DNA of 8,084 bases from Bacillota bacterium (lineage in GTDB: Bacteria; Bacillota; Clostridia; Oscillospirales; Ruminococcaceae). The stretch's first letter is position 1. Every line of letters begins with the position of its first letter. The notes under the pieces were generated by a model. It was not told the DNA's origin. It made no database searches and worked only from the letters and a program-made list of their open reading frames with translations. The stretch is from the NCBI GenBank assembly GCA_023451415.1, contig JAEXZK010000162.1:1-8084 (forward strand). The letters are read 5' to 3'. Positions 1 to 5,557 of the stretch are shown in pieces. The position numbers and the translations under genes were made by a program.

Positions 1-533
1 TTGTTGTGGATGACATAGTCGGCGCGGCTGGTGTAAAACTCATCCTTGTGCTGGCTGGCCATGCGGTTCATGGCCTCTTCCGGGGTCATGTGGTCCCGCT
101 TGATAATCCTCTGGAGGCGGCGCGCGCTGTCGCTGATCACCGCCACCACCTTGTCGCACAGGGCGTCCGCACCGCTTTCATAAAGAGTAGGCGCATCCAA
201 AAAAATGGCCTTTGCCCCGGCCTCCCTGGCCTTCATGATCTCCATTTCCGTCTCCTCCACGATGTAGGGGAAGATGATCCTGTTCAGGGTGCGGAGCTTC
301 TCCTTATCGGTAAAGACCACCTGAGCCAGCTTCTTGCGGTTGAGGTTGCCGTCGGCGTCGATGATCAGCGGAGAAAATTCCACCGCCAAATCCACCAGGC
401 ACCGCTTCCCCTTCTGGACCACCTGCCGGGAGATCTGGTCCGCGTCGATGACCGCGATGCCGTTCCATTCCCGCAGCACCTGTGAAACGGAGGATTTCCC
501 CGACCCGGTGGGGCCGGTGAGTCCGATTACCAT
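1..533 (-). CDS. coaE: Dephospho-CoA kinase, C-terminus cut by window edge
   Basis: Catalyses the last step of coenzyme A synthesis, ATP-dependent phosphorylation of the 3'-hydroxyl of dephospho-CoA, in the cytoplasm. Seen: 177 complete codons are present. The P-loop GPTGSGKS is at residues 7-14 after the start MVIGLT, followed by the family's DAD at 30-32. Further on are LDAPTLYESG, which corresponds to the family's 'PLLFE' region, and the lid-side motif RDHMTPEEAMNRMASQ. The family is usually about 195-205 residues, so some 20-25 C-terminal residues lie beyond position 1. The ATG at 531-533 is preceded by AGGAGG with 8 bases between, which fixes the start. It is the last visible gene of the minus-strand prfA cluster, separated from sua5 by a 153-base GC-rich gap with a hairpin, so it may be partly independent of that operon. 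Assignment by motif reading is firm. Confidence 0.95.
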   Translation of the reverse strand, partial: MVIGLTGPTGSGKSSVSQVLREWNGIAVIDADQISRQVVQKGKRCLVDLAVEFSPLIIDADGNLNRKKLAQVVFTDKEKLRTLNRIIFPYIVEETEMEIMKAREAGAKAIFLDAPTLYESGADALCDKVVAVISDSARRLQRIIKRDHMTPEEAMNRMASQHKDEFYTSRADYVIHN

Positions 534-577
534 GCTTTCTTCCTCCTGTCACGTTTTCTTGCCATCAGTAAGCCAGG

Positions 578-607
578 GGCAGCCCGCCCGGCGGCGGGAG
601 GGCTGCC
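578..607. repeat. GC-rich inverted repeat between sua5 and coaE
   Basis: GGCAGCCC (578-585) and GGGCTGCC (600-607) form a perfect 8-bp stem around a 14-base GC-rich loop. No T-run follows on either strand, so it is not a canonical intrinsic terminator. It sits in the 153-base sua5-coaE gap and would be in the coaE leader if the cluster is co-transcribed. It could stabilise or process the RNA, or be chance pairing in GC-rich DNA. Confidence 0.5.
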
Positions 608-686
608 GGCCTTGCCGGGAAAATCCCGCGCCCCTTGTGCACTGACAGCGCCATATCACTATTACTTTACGGCTGCGCCCCCCGGC

Positions 687-1733
687 TTATACATCGGTGA
701 TGTGGAACCCGGCGGAACGCACCAGACGGTTGTACACCGCCAGCCCCATCCCCTGGGTCTTGGGCGCATGGACCAGCACCCGGCGGACTCCCAGGGCGTC
801 CAGCCGCCGCAGGTCGTCAAAGAGGGCTTCGGTCTGGGCGGCGTAGTCGTCCGCCCCGCCGTAGCAGAGCCGCGGCAGGTCCCCCAACCCCTCTTCATCC
901 TCGGCAAAGCACATGGCCCACAGCCCCGGATCCTCCGCCGCGCGGGCCCGGACATAGGCGGTATAGCCCGCCGAATCCCCCCGCACCAGCTCCACGTCGG
1001 CCTTGGGGGCGTAATGCTTGTACTTGAGGCCCGGGGAAAGGACCTTTGCCCCCTCCTCCAGCCTTTCCAGGACGCCCTTGCCCAGGTCCACCCGGCCCAG
1101 GACTTCCCGGAGCTGCTCCAGAGTCACCGCGCCGGGGCGGAGCAGGGTGGGGACCTCCCCGCAGAGGGAGATCACCGTGGATTCCACCCCCACGGCACAG
1201 CGGCCGCTTGCCACAATGGCGTCCACCCGTCCCCACAGGTCGTCTATGCAGTGCTGGGCGGTGGTGGTGCTGGGGCTCCCGGACCGGTTGGCCGACGGCG
1301 CCGCCAGGGGAGCCGACGCCTCGATGATGGCCCGGGCCACAGGGTGGGAGGGCATCCGCACCGCCACGGTGTCCAGCCCCCCGGAAGTGATCAGAGGGAT
1401 ACGGTCCCCCTTGGGGCAGATGACGGTGAGGGGCCCCGGCCAAAAACGCTCCGCCAGGGCCTCCAGCCCCGCGGGGCGCGCCGCGGCCACCTCATCCAGC
1501 TGCTCCATCCGGCTGATGTGGACGATGAGGGGGTTGTCCGCAGGACGCCCCTTGGCCTCAAAGATGGCGGCCACTGCCTCCGGATTGGCGGCGTCCGCCG
1601 CCAGCCCGTACACCGTCTCGGTGGGTATGGCCACAATGCCGCCCCGGCGGAGTATCTCCCCCGCTCTGGCGACGGCCTCCGCTCCGGTCTCAGGGTCGGC
1701 CGCTTCCAGCAAAATGGTTTGTTTCTCTGTCAT
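687..1733 (-). CDS. sua5: L-threonylcarbamoyladenylate synthase, Sua5 type
   Basis: Makes threonylcarbamoyl-AMP from threonine, bicarbonate and ATP, the first step of t6A37 modification on tRNAs that decode ANN codons. Seen: 348 residues. The N-terminal YrdC/TsaC-like domain (about 1-215) has PTETVYGL at 37-44, KGRPADNPL at 61-69, the PSAN nucleotide-binding motif at 146-149 and RPG at 199-201. The linker SPGLKYKHYAPK at 233-244 then leads into the smaller Sua5 C-terminal domain. The two-domain length (about 340-350) is that of Sua5 rather than short TsaC. The ATG at 1731-1733 gives the expected N-terminus MTEKQTILLE. An in-frame TTG at 1775 would add 14 low-similarity residues and is less likely. 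A GGAG-type site lies about 15 bases upstream of the ATG with AAAGG closer, so the ribosome site is not ideal. It follows the CPCC gene by 62 bases. Confidence 0.94.
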   Translation of the reverse strand: MTEKQTILLEAADPETGAEAVARAGEILRRGGIVAIPTETVYGLAADAANPEAVAAIFEAKGRPADNPLIVHISRMEQLDEVAAARPAGLEALAERFWPGPLTVICPKGDRIPLITSGGLDTVAVRMPSHPVARAIIEASAPLAAPSANRSGSPSTTTAQHCIDDLWGRVDAIVASGRCAVGVESTVISLCGEVPTLLRPGAVTLEQLREVLGRVDLGKGVLERLEEGAKVLSPGLKYKHYAPKADVELVRGDSAGYTAYVRARAAEDPGLWAMCFAEDEEGLGDLPRLCYGGADDYAAQTEALFDDLRRLDALGVRRVLVHAPKTQGMGLAVYNRLVRSAGFHITDV

Positions 1734-1795
1734 AATACCTTTTTCTTGCTCCTTCTTGGATCGGACAGCCCCCAAAAGACGGGAAAGGGCCGGGG

Positions 1796-2041
1796 CTATT
1801 CCTCATCCTCCCGGGGCGGGCGCACATAGGGGAGCATCTTCCTTTCGCACGCGCCCAGCTCCAGATAATTTTTTCTCGCTTCCCGCAATGTCATCCCGCC
1901 GTTGGAATCGCTTGGCTCACCCTCCGAGGAAGCAAAGGGGTCGTTCTCCCAAAAGCAGACCGGGCAGATATAACCGCAGTCCCTCCCGGGAGGTACGGGA
2001 TAGGTGCGGTGCCCGCAGCACGGGCAGGGGTATTTTTTCAT
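1796..2041 (-). CDS. CPCC-family cysteine-rich protein
   Basis: Small cytoplasmic protein (81 residues) of the CPCC cysteine-rich family, function unknown. Seen: KKYPCPCCGHRTY at the N-terminus gives Cys at 6, 8 and 9, followed by Cys22 and by CPVCFWEND with Cys26 and Cys29. This arrangement suggests metal binding, probably zinc. The C-terminal half holds SNGGMTLREARKNYLELGACE, the family's characteristic 'G..LREAR.NY...GACE' block. I chose the ATG at 2039-2041. An in-frame GTG at 2045-2047 would add only two residues. The start lies 13 bases after the prfA stop, with no strong Shine-Dalgarno sequence (only GTGGGG just upstream), so translation is probably coupled to prfA. Family assignment is good; a role in translation is suggested only by its position between prfA and sua5. 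Confidence 0.88.
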   Translation of the reverse strand: MKKYPCPCCGHRTYPVPPGRDCGYICPVCFWENDPFASSEGEPSDSNGGMTLREARKNYLELGACERKMLPYVRPPREDEE

Positions 2042-2054
2042 CCCCACGCCCCGC

Positions 2055-3128
2055 TCAGCCGCCCTGGGCCTTCAGCTTTTCCGCCTGGTCGTAGGTGAGG
2101 ATGGCGTCCAGCATCTCATCCATGTCCCCGCTCAGGAAGCCGTCCAGCTTGTACAGGGTCAGGCCGATGCGGTGGTCGCTCACCCTGCCCTGGGGGTAGT
2201 TGTAGGTGCGGATGCGCTCGCTGCGGTCGCCGGTGCCCACCTGGAGCTTCCTCTCGCTGGCGATGCGGTCTGTCTGCTCCCGCAGCTTTTCCTCATACAG
2301 CCGCGAGCGGAGCACCCGCAGGGCCTTGTCCTTATTTTTAAACTGGCTGCGCTCGTCCTGGCATTCCACCACCGTGCCGGTGGGCAGGTGGGTGATCCGG
2401 ATGGCGGAGCTGGTTTTGTTGATGTGCTGCCCCCCCGCGCCGCTGGAGCGGAAGGTGTCGATCTTCAGGTCCTTGGGGTCCAGCTCAAACTCCACCTCCT
2501 CCGCTTCGGGCAGGACCGCCACGGTCACGGTGGAGGTGTGGATGCGGCCCTGGGTCTCGGTCTCGGGCACCCGCTGGACCCTGTGGACGCCGCTTTCAAA
2601 CTTGAGGCGGGAGTAGGCCCCCTCTCCGTCTATGGAAAAGCTGATTTCCTTGACGCCCCCCAGCTCGGTTTCGCTGAGGTTCATCACCTCGGTTTTCCAG
2701 CCCCGACGCTCGGCGTACATGGTGTACATCCGGGTGAGGACGGCAGCAAAAAGGGCCGCCTCCTCCCCGCCGGCGCCGGCCCGGATCTCCACGATGACGT
2801 TGCGGTCGTCGTTGGGGTCCTTGGGCAGCAGGAGGATGGTCAGTTCCCGCTGGCACTGCTCCGCCTTGTCCTTGGATTCCCGCAGCTGCTCCTCGGCCAT
2901 CTCCCGCAGCTCTTTGTCCAGGCCGCCTTCGTCCAGCAGCTCCTTTGCTTCCTCCAAAGCTGCCCTGGCGGCGGCGTATTCCTTATGCTTTTCCACAATG
3001 GGGGTCAGATTTTTATATTCCTTCATTAGGTCCCGGTACCGGGTGTTGTCCCCGATGACAGCGGGGTCGGTGAGGAGGTTGCTTACCTCCTCATATCGGT
3101 TGGCGATACCTTGCAGCTGCTCCAGCAT
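2055..3128 (-). CDS. prfA: Peptide chain release factor 1 (RF1)
   Basis: Class I release factor that reads UAA and UAG in the ribosomal A site and triggers hydrolysis of peptidyl-tRNA. Seen: full-length, 357 residues. The catalytic GGQ is at 232-234 in [16 protein letters not shown]. The codon-recognition tripeptide is PET at 188-190 in [15 protein letters not shown]. This is the RF1-type PxT position, not the SPF of RF2. An acidic helical N-terminal domain (about 1-105) precedes [17 protein letters not shown]. The ATG at 3126-3128 has AAGGAGG about 9 bases upstream. It follows the DUF951 gene by 48 bases and is nearly contiguous with the CPCC gene. In many Firmicutes prmC, the methyltransferase for the GGQ glutamine, directly follows prfA. 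Here the CPCC gene takes that place and prmC is not in the window. Confidence 0.98.
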   Translation of the reverse strand: MLEQLQGIANRYEEVSNLLTDPAVIGDNTRYRDLMKEYKNLTPIVEKHKEYAAARAALEEAKELLDEGGLDKELREMAEEQLRESKDKAEQCQRELTILLLPKDPNDDRNVIVEIRAGAGGEEAALFAAVLTRMYTMYAERRGWKTEVMNLSETELGGVKEISFSIDGEGAYSRLKFESGVHRVQRVPETETQGRIHTSTVTVAVLPEAEEVEFELDPKDLKIDTFRSSGAGGQHINKTSSAIRITHLPTGTVVECQDERSQFKNKDKALRVLRSRLYEEKLREQTDRIASERKLQVGTGDRSERIRTYNYPQGRVSDHRIGLTLYKLDGFLSGDMDEMLDAILTYDQAEKLKAQGG

Positions 3129-3176
3129 AAAAGCTCCTCCTTGGATTTCGGTGTACAGGGATGCCTACAAGCCTCC

Positions 3177-3365
3177 CTACAAGCCGTCTTCCCGGATGAC
3201 CTTTTTGATGTTTCGTTCCACCTTGAGGCGGGGGGCCATGATCAGATGCCCGCATTTCTGGCATTTGATCTTAAAGTCCATCCCGACCCGGGTGACCTCA
3301 AAAAGGTTGCAGCCACAGGGGTGCTGCTTTTTCATTTCCAGGATTTCGCCCACTCTGATGTCCAT
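3177..3365 (-). CDS. DUF951 family small zinc-ribbon-like protein
   Basis: A 62-residue basic protein of the DUF951 family (the Bacillus YyzM type), molecular function unknown. Seen: CGC at 17-19 and CQKC at 35-38 make a four-cysteine set likely to bind zinc. The family core TRVGMDFKIKCQKCGHLIMAPRLKVER is followed by a lysine/arginine-rich tail. A nucleic-acid or ribosome partner is plausible from charge and fold type but is inference. The ATG at 3363-3365 is preceded by GAGGAGG with 8 bases between. It is the first gene after the promoter at 3514-3543 and lies 48 bases upstream of prfA, so it is probably the lead gene of the prfA operon. Confidence 0.9.
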   Translation of the reverse strand: MDIRVGEILEMKKQHPCGCNLFEVTRVGMDFKIKCQKCGHLIMAPRLKVERNIKKVIREDGL

Positions 3366-3513
3366 GACTGCCGCCTCCTCTCTGCTGATGTGCGCGGGTC
3401 TGCCGGTAAATGGATGCGCCGAACATGTCCCGCGGCACGCTGCGCGCAAGCGCCGCCGCCATTGGCGGTGGGCCGCGTATCGCCCCGCGCAGGTACAACA
3501 GGAACGTTTCATT

Positions 3514-3543
3514 ATTGTACCAGATTTTGCGGTGAATTTCCAA
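3514..3543 (-). promoter_or_regulatory. Sigma-A-like promoter for the DUF951-prfA cluster
   Basis: Read on the minus strand, TTGGAA (3538-3543) and TACAAT (3514-3519) are separated by 18 bases. The -10 is preceded by TGG, an extended -10. The start point would be near 3507, giving a GC-rich leader of about 140 bases before the DUF951 ATG. That leader can form hairpins, for example over 3456-3468. Predicted from consensus match and position only. Confidence 0.6.
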
Positions 3544-3570
3544 CCTTTCTTTGCAAAAAATAGGAGGGAA

Positions 3571-3587
3571 GCCACAGACCCTGTGGC
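3571..3587 (+). promoter_or_regulatory. Perfect hairpin just upstream of a ribosome binding site
   Basis: GCCACAG, loop ACC, CTGTGGC form a perfect 7-bp stem. It lies directly before AAAGGAG (about 3590-3596) of the gene at 3603. A second Shine-Dalgarno-like GGAGG (3563-3567) sits immediately before the hairpin. There is no T-run, so it is not a terminator. It may hold the ribosome site open, protect the 5' end, or be a protein-binding stem. Confidence 0.5.
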
Positions 3588-3602
3588 GGAAAGGAGAAAA
3601 TC

Positions 3603-3908
3603 ATGGCAGACATCCGCATCACAGCTGTTTTCAGTGACGAAAATACCGCCCGCCAGGCCGCTGACGCTCTCTCCCTGACCCGGGGAGGCGGGCTGGGGCT
3701 CACCGTCTCCACCAGGAGCGCCTCCGGCGCCTCCACAGGCAACAACCTCCCCGGGCTCCTCCGGGAGGGCGCTGTCTCCGGTCCCGCAGCCCCCCGCCGG
3801 GGGCACAGCTGCATCCTCCGCGCCTCCTGCGGCCCCGATCTGGAGGCCTATGTGGTGGGGGAGCTGGCCGCCCTGGGGGCGGAAAAAATCGACGTCCAGG
3901 TGGACTGA
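3603..3908 (+). CDS. Hypothetical protein, 101 residues
   Basis: I do not recognise this protein. Seen: the ATG at 3603 follows AAAGGAG with about 6 bases between, and the ORF ends with TGA at 3906-3908. The N-terminal segment IRITAVFSDENTARQAADAL reads as strand-helix. A Gly/Ser/Thr-rich middle (about 28-52) is followed by SCILRASC, a helix LEAYVVGELAALGA, and a final strand EKIDVQVD. The order is compatible with a small ferredoxin-like alpha/beta fold, as in ACT-like or GSP17M-like stress proteins, but this is weak inference without a motif. There is no signal peptide or membrane segment. It is divergent from the DUF951 gene and lies 132 bases before the S1-domain gene on the same strand, with no terminator between, so co-transcription is likely. 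Confidence 0.75.
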   Translation: MADIRITAVFSDENTARQAADALSLTRGGGLGLTVSTRSASGASTGNNLPGLLREGAVSGPAAPRRGHSCILRASCGPDLEAYVVGELAALGAEKIDVQVD

Positions 3909-4040
3909 TGCAGGCATAACTCCCGCCGGGCCCTGAATATATATCAGACAGTGAGTGTGAGGCCCGGCCCTCCCTCGCCAGTATGGAGAGCCGAGCCAGG
4001 ATGTGCAAGGGACGGTTCGGCCAAAAGGGAGGCTTTGCAA
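3909..4040 (+). promoter_or_regulatory. Structured leader of the S1-domain gene, candidate cis-regulatory RNA
   Basis: Four 8-base segments are mutually complementary: A GCCGGGCC (3925-3932), B GGCCCGGC (3961-3968), C GCCGAGCC (3990-3997) and D GGTTCGGC (4014-4021). A:B is perfect. B:C has one C/A mismatch and is extended inward by CTCC/GGAG. C:D is 8 bp with one G-U pair. B and C cannot each pair with both neighbours at once, so A:B plus C:D competes with B:C. CCTCCCT (3969-3975) is the exact complement of the Shine-Dalgarno AGGGAGG (4026-4032). D ends five bases before that site. No known riboswitch class was recognised. The functional reading (translational switch or autoregulation) is inference, and GC-rich sequence raises the chance of accidental pairing. 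Confidence 0.45.
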
Positions 4041-4961
4041 ATGTCTGATTATCTGCCCGAGGGCAGCCTTATCGGCACCCCGGAAAACAGCTATTACCTC
4101 CGGTCCGCCGCCACTCTCCAGGAAGCCCTGGCCAGCGGCCGGGTCCTGGAGGCCCGGGCGGTGCTCTGCGACTACGGACATAACCTCATCGTGGACCTGG
4201 GCTTTACCCGGGGGTTCATCCCCCGCGTGGAGGGCGCCGTGGGTATCGAGGACGGCTCCACCCGGGACATCGCCATTATTTCCAAGGTGAACAAACCCAT
4301 CTGCTTTGTGGTCACAGAGCTGCGCCAGCAGGCGGACGGAATCCTGCCGGTCCTCAGCCGCCGGGCCGCCCAGGAGCGGTGCCGCCGGGAATATCTGGAC
4401 GGCCTTGTCCCCGGGGATATTATCCCCGGCCGCGTCACCCACCTGGAGAGCTTCGGCTGCTTTGTGGATATCGGCTGCGGCCTCCCCTCCCTGATCCCCA
4501 TCGATCAGATCTCGGTCTCCCGCATCTCCCATCCCCGGGACCGCTTCCGGGTGGGTGACGATATCTTTGCCGTGGTCAAAAGCGTGGAAAAGGACCGCAT
4601 CTGCCTCAGCCACAAGGAGCTGCTGGGCACCTGGGAGGAAAACGCAGGCCTTTTTCTCCCCGGAGAGACGGTGGGCGGGATCATACGGTCGGTGGAGGAA
4701 TACGGCGTCTTTGTGGAGCTGACCCCAAACCTGGCCGGTCTGGCCGAGCCCTATCCCGGTGTCTCCCCCGGCCAGCAAGCCTGTGTCTACATCAAAAACA
4801 TCATTCCCGAAAAAATGAAGATCAAACTCATTATCGTGGATGCCTTTGACGCCGCCTATCCGGCCACCGACGTCCGGTACTTCCTCACACAGGGGCGGCT
4901 GAGCCGCTGGAGGTATTCCCCCGAGGGCGTGGCCAAGGTCGTGGAGACCAGCTTTGAGTAA
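4041..4961 (+). CDS. S1 RNA-binding domain protein (short ribosomal protein S1-like)
   Basis: RNA-binding protein of 306 residues, resembling the short S1-like proteins of Clostridia; probably mRNA- or ribosome-associated in the cytoplasm. Seen: a degenerate S1-like segment at about 30-95 (VLEARAVLCDYGHNLIVDLG, GFIPR). A clear S1 domain at about 124-192 starts PGDIIPGRVTHLESFGCFVDIG and ends KDRICLSHKELL. A third at about 208-266 has GETVGGIIRSVEEYGVFVELTPNLAGL. The tail (RLSRWRYSPEGVAKVVETSFE) looks conserved rather than disordered. The ATG at 4041 has GGGAGG 8 bases upstream. An upstream in-frame GTG at 3951 would add 30 residues that overlap the leader hairpins and is rejected. Whether it is the functional S1 of this organism or a paralogue cannot be told from this window. 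A strong terminator follows. Confidence 0.88.
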   Translation: MSDYLPEGSLIGTPENSYYLRSAATLQEALASGRVLEARAVLCDYGHNLIVDLGFTRGFIPRVEGAVGIEDGSTRDIAIISKVNKPICFVVTELRQQADGILPVLSRRAAQERCRREYLDGLVPGDIIPGRVTHLESFGCFVDIGCGLPSLIPIDQISVSRISHPRDRFRVGDDIFAVVKSVEKDRICLSHKELLGTWEENAGLFLPGETVGGIIRSVEEYGVFVELTPNLAGLAEPYPGVSPGQQACVYIKNIIPEKMKIKLIIVDAFDAAYPATDVRYFLTQGRLSRWRYSPEGVAKVVETSFE

Positions 4962-4992
4962 AATTACATATAGTATAATTAATGATAAAAAT

Positions 4993-5037
4993 AACAGCTA
5001 TCGGCTGCCTCTCTGTGAGACAGCCGATAGCTGTTTT
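4993..5037. terminator. Bidirectional intrinsic terminator
   Basis: A perfect 15-bp stem is formed by AACAGCTATCGGCTG (4993-5007) and its complement (5021-5035), with a 13-base loop. The plus strand ends in a short T-run (TTTT); the minus strand runs into ATTTTTATC. It lies between the convergent S1-domain gene (plus) and zinc-ribbon gene (minus) and can serve both. Confidence 0.92.
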
Positions 5038-5053
5038 CCCGCGGGAATGCTTC

Positions 5054-5239
5054 TCAAATCCCGTTTGTCAGTGCGGAAAGCGCCAGAAAAATCACACACC
5101 CCAACAGAACCCCCAGCACCGACAAAAGAAAGCGCGGTACCCTGCCTCCTGATACCCTGGCTCCACAGGACCAGCACCGGTTGGAGCGCAAGGGCGCCAC
5201 CGAGCCGCACACCTGGCAAATGATACGCTTTTTTGCCAT
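5054..5239 (-). CDS. Small zinc-ribbon protein with one membrane segment
   Basis: A 61-residue protein of unknown function. Seen: a short zinc ribbon from CQVC (Cys8, Cys11) and CWSC (Cys22, Cys25), then a short linker. One hydrophobic helix, about residues 36-57 (RFLLSVLGVLLGCVIFLALSAL), almost reaches the C-terminus. With Lys/Arg before the helix, the ribbon is predicted to stay cytoplasmic. The ATG at 5237-5239 is preceded by GGAGGT with 6-7 bases between, an excellent site. It has its own extended -10 promoter (5260-5289) and ends at the bidirectional terminator, so it is a single-gene unit. It is divergent from the ribbon-helix-helix gene, which may regulate it. Confidence 0.82.
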   Translation of the reverse strand: MAKKRIICQVCGSVAPLRSNRCWSCGARVSGGRVPRFLLSVLGVLLGCVIFLALSALTNGI

Positions 5240-5259
5240 AATCCGACCTCCGATGATTG

Positions 5260-5289
5260 ATTATAGCATAAAGCACTTATATTTTGCAA
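5260..5289 (-). promoter_or_regulatory. Sigma-A-like promoter of the zinc-ribbon gene
   Basis: Read on the minus strand, TTGCAA (5284-5289) and a perfect TATAAT (5260-5265) are 18 bases apart. TGC precedes the -10 (extended -10). The -35 lies in the middle of the inverted repeat at 5272-5305, so a protein bound there would block polymerase. Confidence 0.7.
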
Positions 5290-5305
5290 TATATTTTTAA
5301 GTGCT
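5272..5305. promoter_or_regulatory. Inverted repeat, candidate operator
   Basis: AGCACTTA (5272-5279) and TAAGTGCT (5298-5305) are perfect 8-base inverted arms separated by 18 AT-rich bases containing the -35 of the zinc-ribbon promoter. A third half-site, CACTTA at 5347-5352, directly follows the -10 of the plus-strand promoter for the ribbon-helix-helix gene. The layout fits an operator serving both promoters, but binding is inferred only. Confidence 0.5.
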
Positions 5306-5339
5306 GATTATCCATGTATTTTTCACATTGATTTTTACA

Positions 5340-5345
5340 TATAAT
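5340..5345 (+). promoter_or_regulatory. -10 box of the ribbon-helix-helix gene
   Basis: A perfect TATAAT lies 18 bases before the ATG at 5364. No good -35 hexamer is found at 16-18 bases upstream, so it may be a weak or activated promoter. The 5' leader would be only about 12 bases, just enough for the Shine-Dalgarno site. Confidence 0.55.
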
Positions 5346-5363
5346 ACACTTAGGTGATAAAAC

Positions 5364-5540
5364 ATGTTTGAAATCAAAAAGCCGGAGCACACCAACAAAA
5401 CCTTCCGGATGCCCAATGATCTCATCGCCCGGCTGGAAGTTCTGGCGCAGAAAAATGGCATCTCCCTCAATCAGCTGGTCATCCAGTGCTGCTGGTATGC
5501 GCTGGAAAATCTAAAAGAATCCCCCGGAGATGAAAAATAG
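5364..5540 (+). CDS. Ribbon-helix-helix (Arc/CopG-like) DNA-binding protein
   Basis: A 58-residue predicted transcriptional regulator. Seen: it starts MFEIKKPEHTNKTFRMP; the short strand NKTFRM (11-16) is followed by helix NDLIARLEVLAQKNG (18-32) and helix SLNQLVIQCCWYALENL (34-50). This strand-helix-turn-helix order with the 'G.SLNQLV' turn is the ribbon-helix-helix signature; such proteins dimerise and place the paired strands in the DNA major groove. The ATG at 5364 follows AGGTGAT, an exact complement of the 16S anti-Shine-Dalgarno end, with about 5-7 bases between. It forms its own transcription unit with a promoter at 5340 and a terminator overlapping its stop. No toxin partner is adjacent on the same strand, so I do not call it an antitoxin. 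Targets are unknown; the nearest candidate sites are in its own upstream region. Confidence 0.85.
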   Translation: MFEIKKPEHTNKTFRMPNDLIARLEVLAQKNGISLNQLVIQCCWYALENLKESPGDEK

Positions 5541-5557
5541 CCTGAAGGGCTGTTTTT
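5533..5557 (+). terminator. Intrinsic terminator overlapping the regulator stop codon
   Basis: AAAAATAGCC (5533-5542), loop TGAAG, and GGCTGTTTTT (5548-5557) pair over 10 bp with one U-G wobble, ending in five T. The TAG stop at 5538-5540 lies inside the left arm. From 5558 to about 5698 I see no gene, only a second short CCC-TGAA-GGG hairpin at 5603-5612. Confidence 0.65.

Noticed and set aside
612..1829. 405-codon plus-strand ORF across sua5, with other long frames there
   Set aside because: It is antisense to a motif-complete Sua5, has no ribosome site, and has the Pro/Gly/Arg/His-rich composition of a shadow frame in GC-rich DNA.
2004..3029. Plus-strand 341-codon ORF over prfA
   Set aside because: Antisense shadow of RF1, which carries GGQ and PET motifs in the opposite frame.
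3909..4040. TATATAT in the S1 leader as a promoter -10
   Set aside because: No acceptable -35 is found 16-18 bases upstream, and the AT stretch can instead form the loop of a small CTGA/TCAG hairpin.
3177..4778. Minus-strand 533-codon frame running from the S1 gene into DUF951
   Set aside because: Only the last 62 codons (the DUF951 protein, with its own ATG and ribosome site) look real; the rest is antisense to the S1-domain and 101-residue genes.
5364..5540. Toxin-antitoxin pair formed by the ribbon-helix-helix gene
   Set aside because: No toxin-like ORF follows on the same strand; a terminator overlaps its stop and only a divergent membrane zinc-ribbon gene is adjacent.
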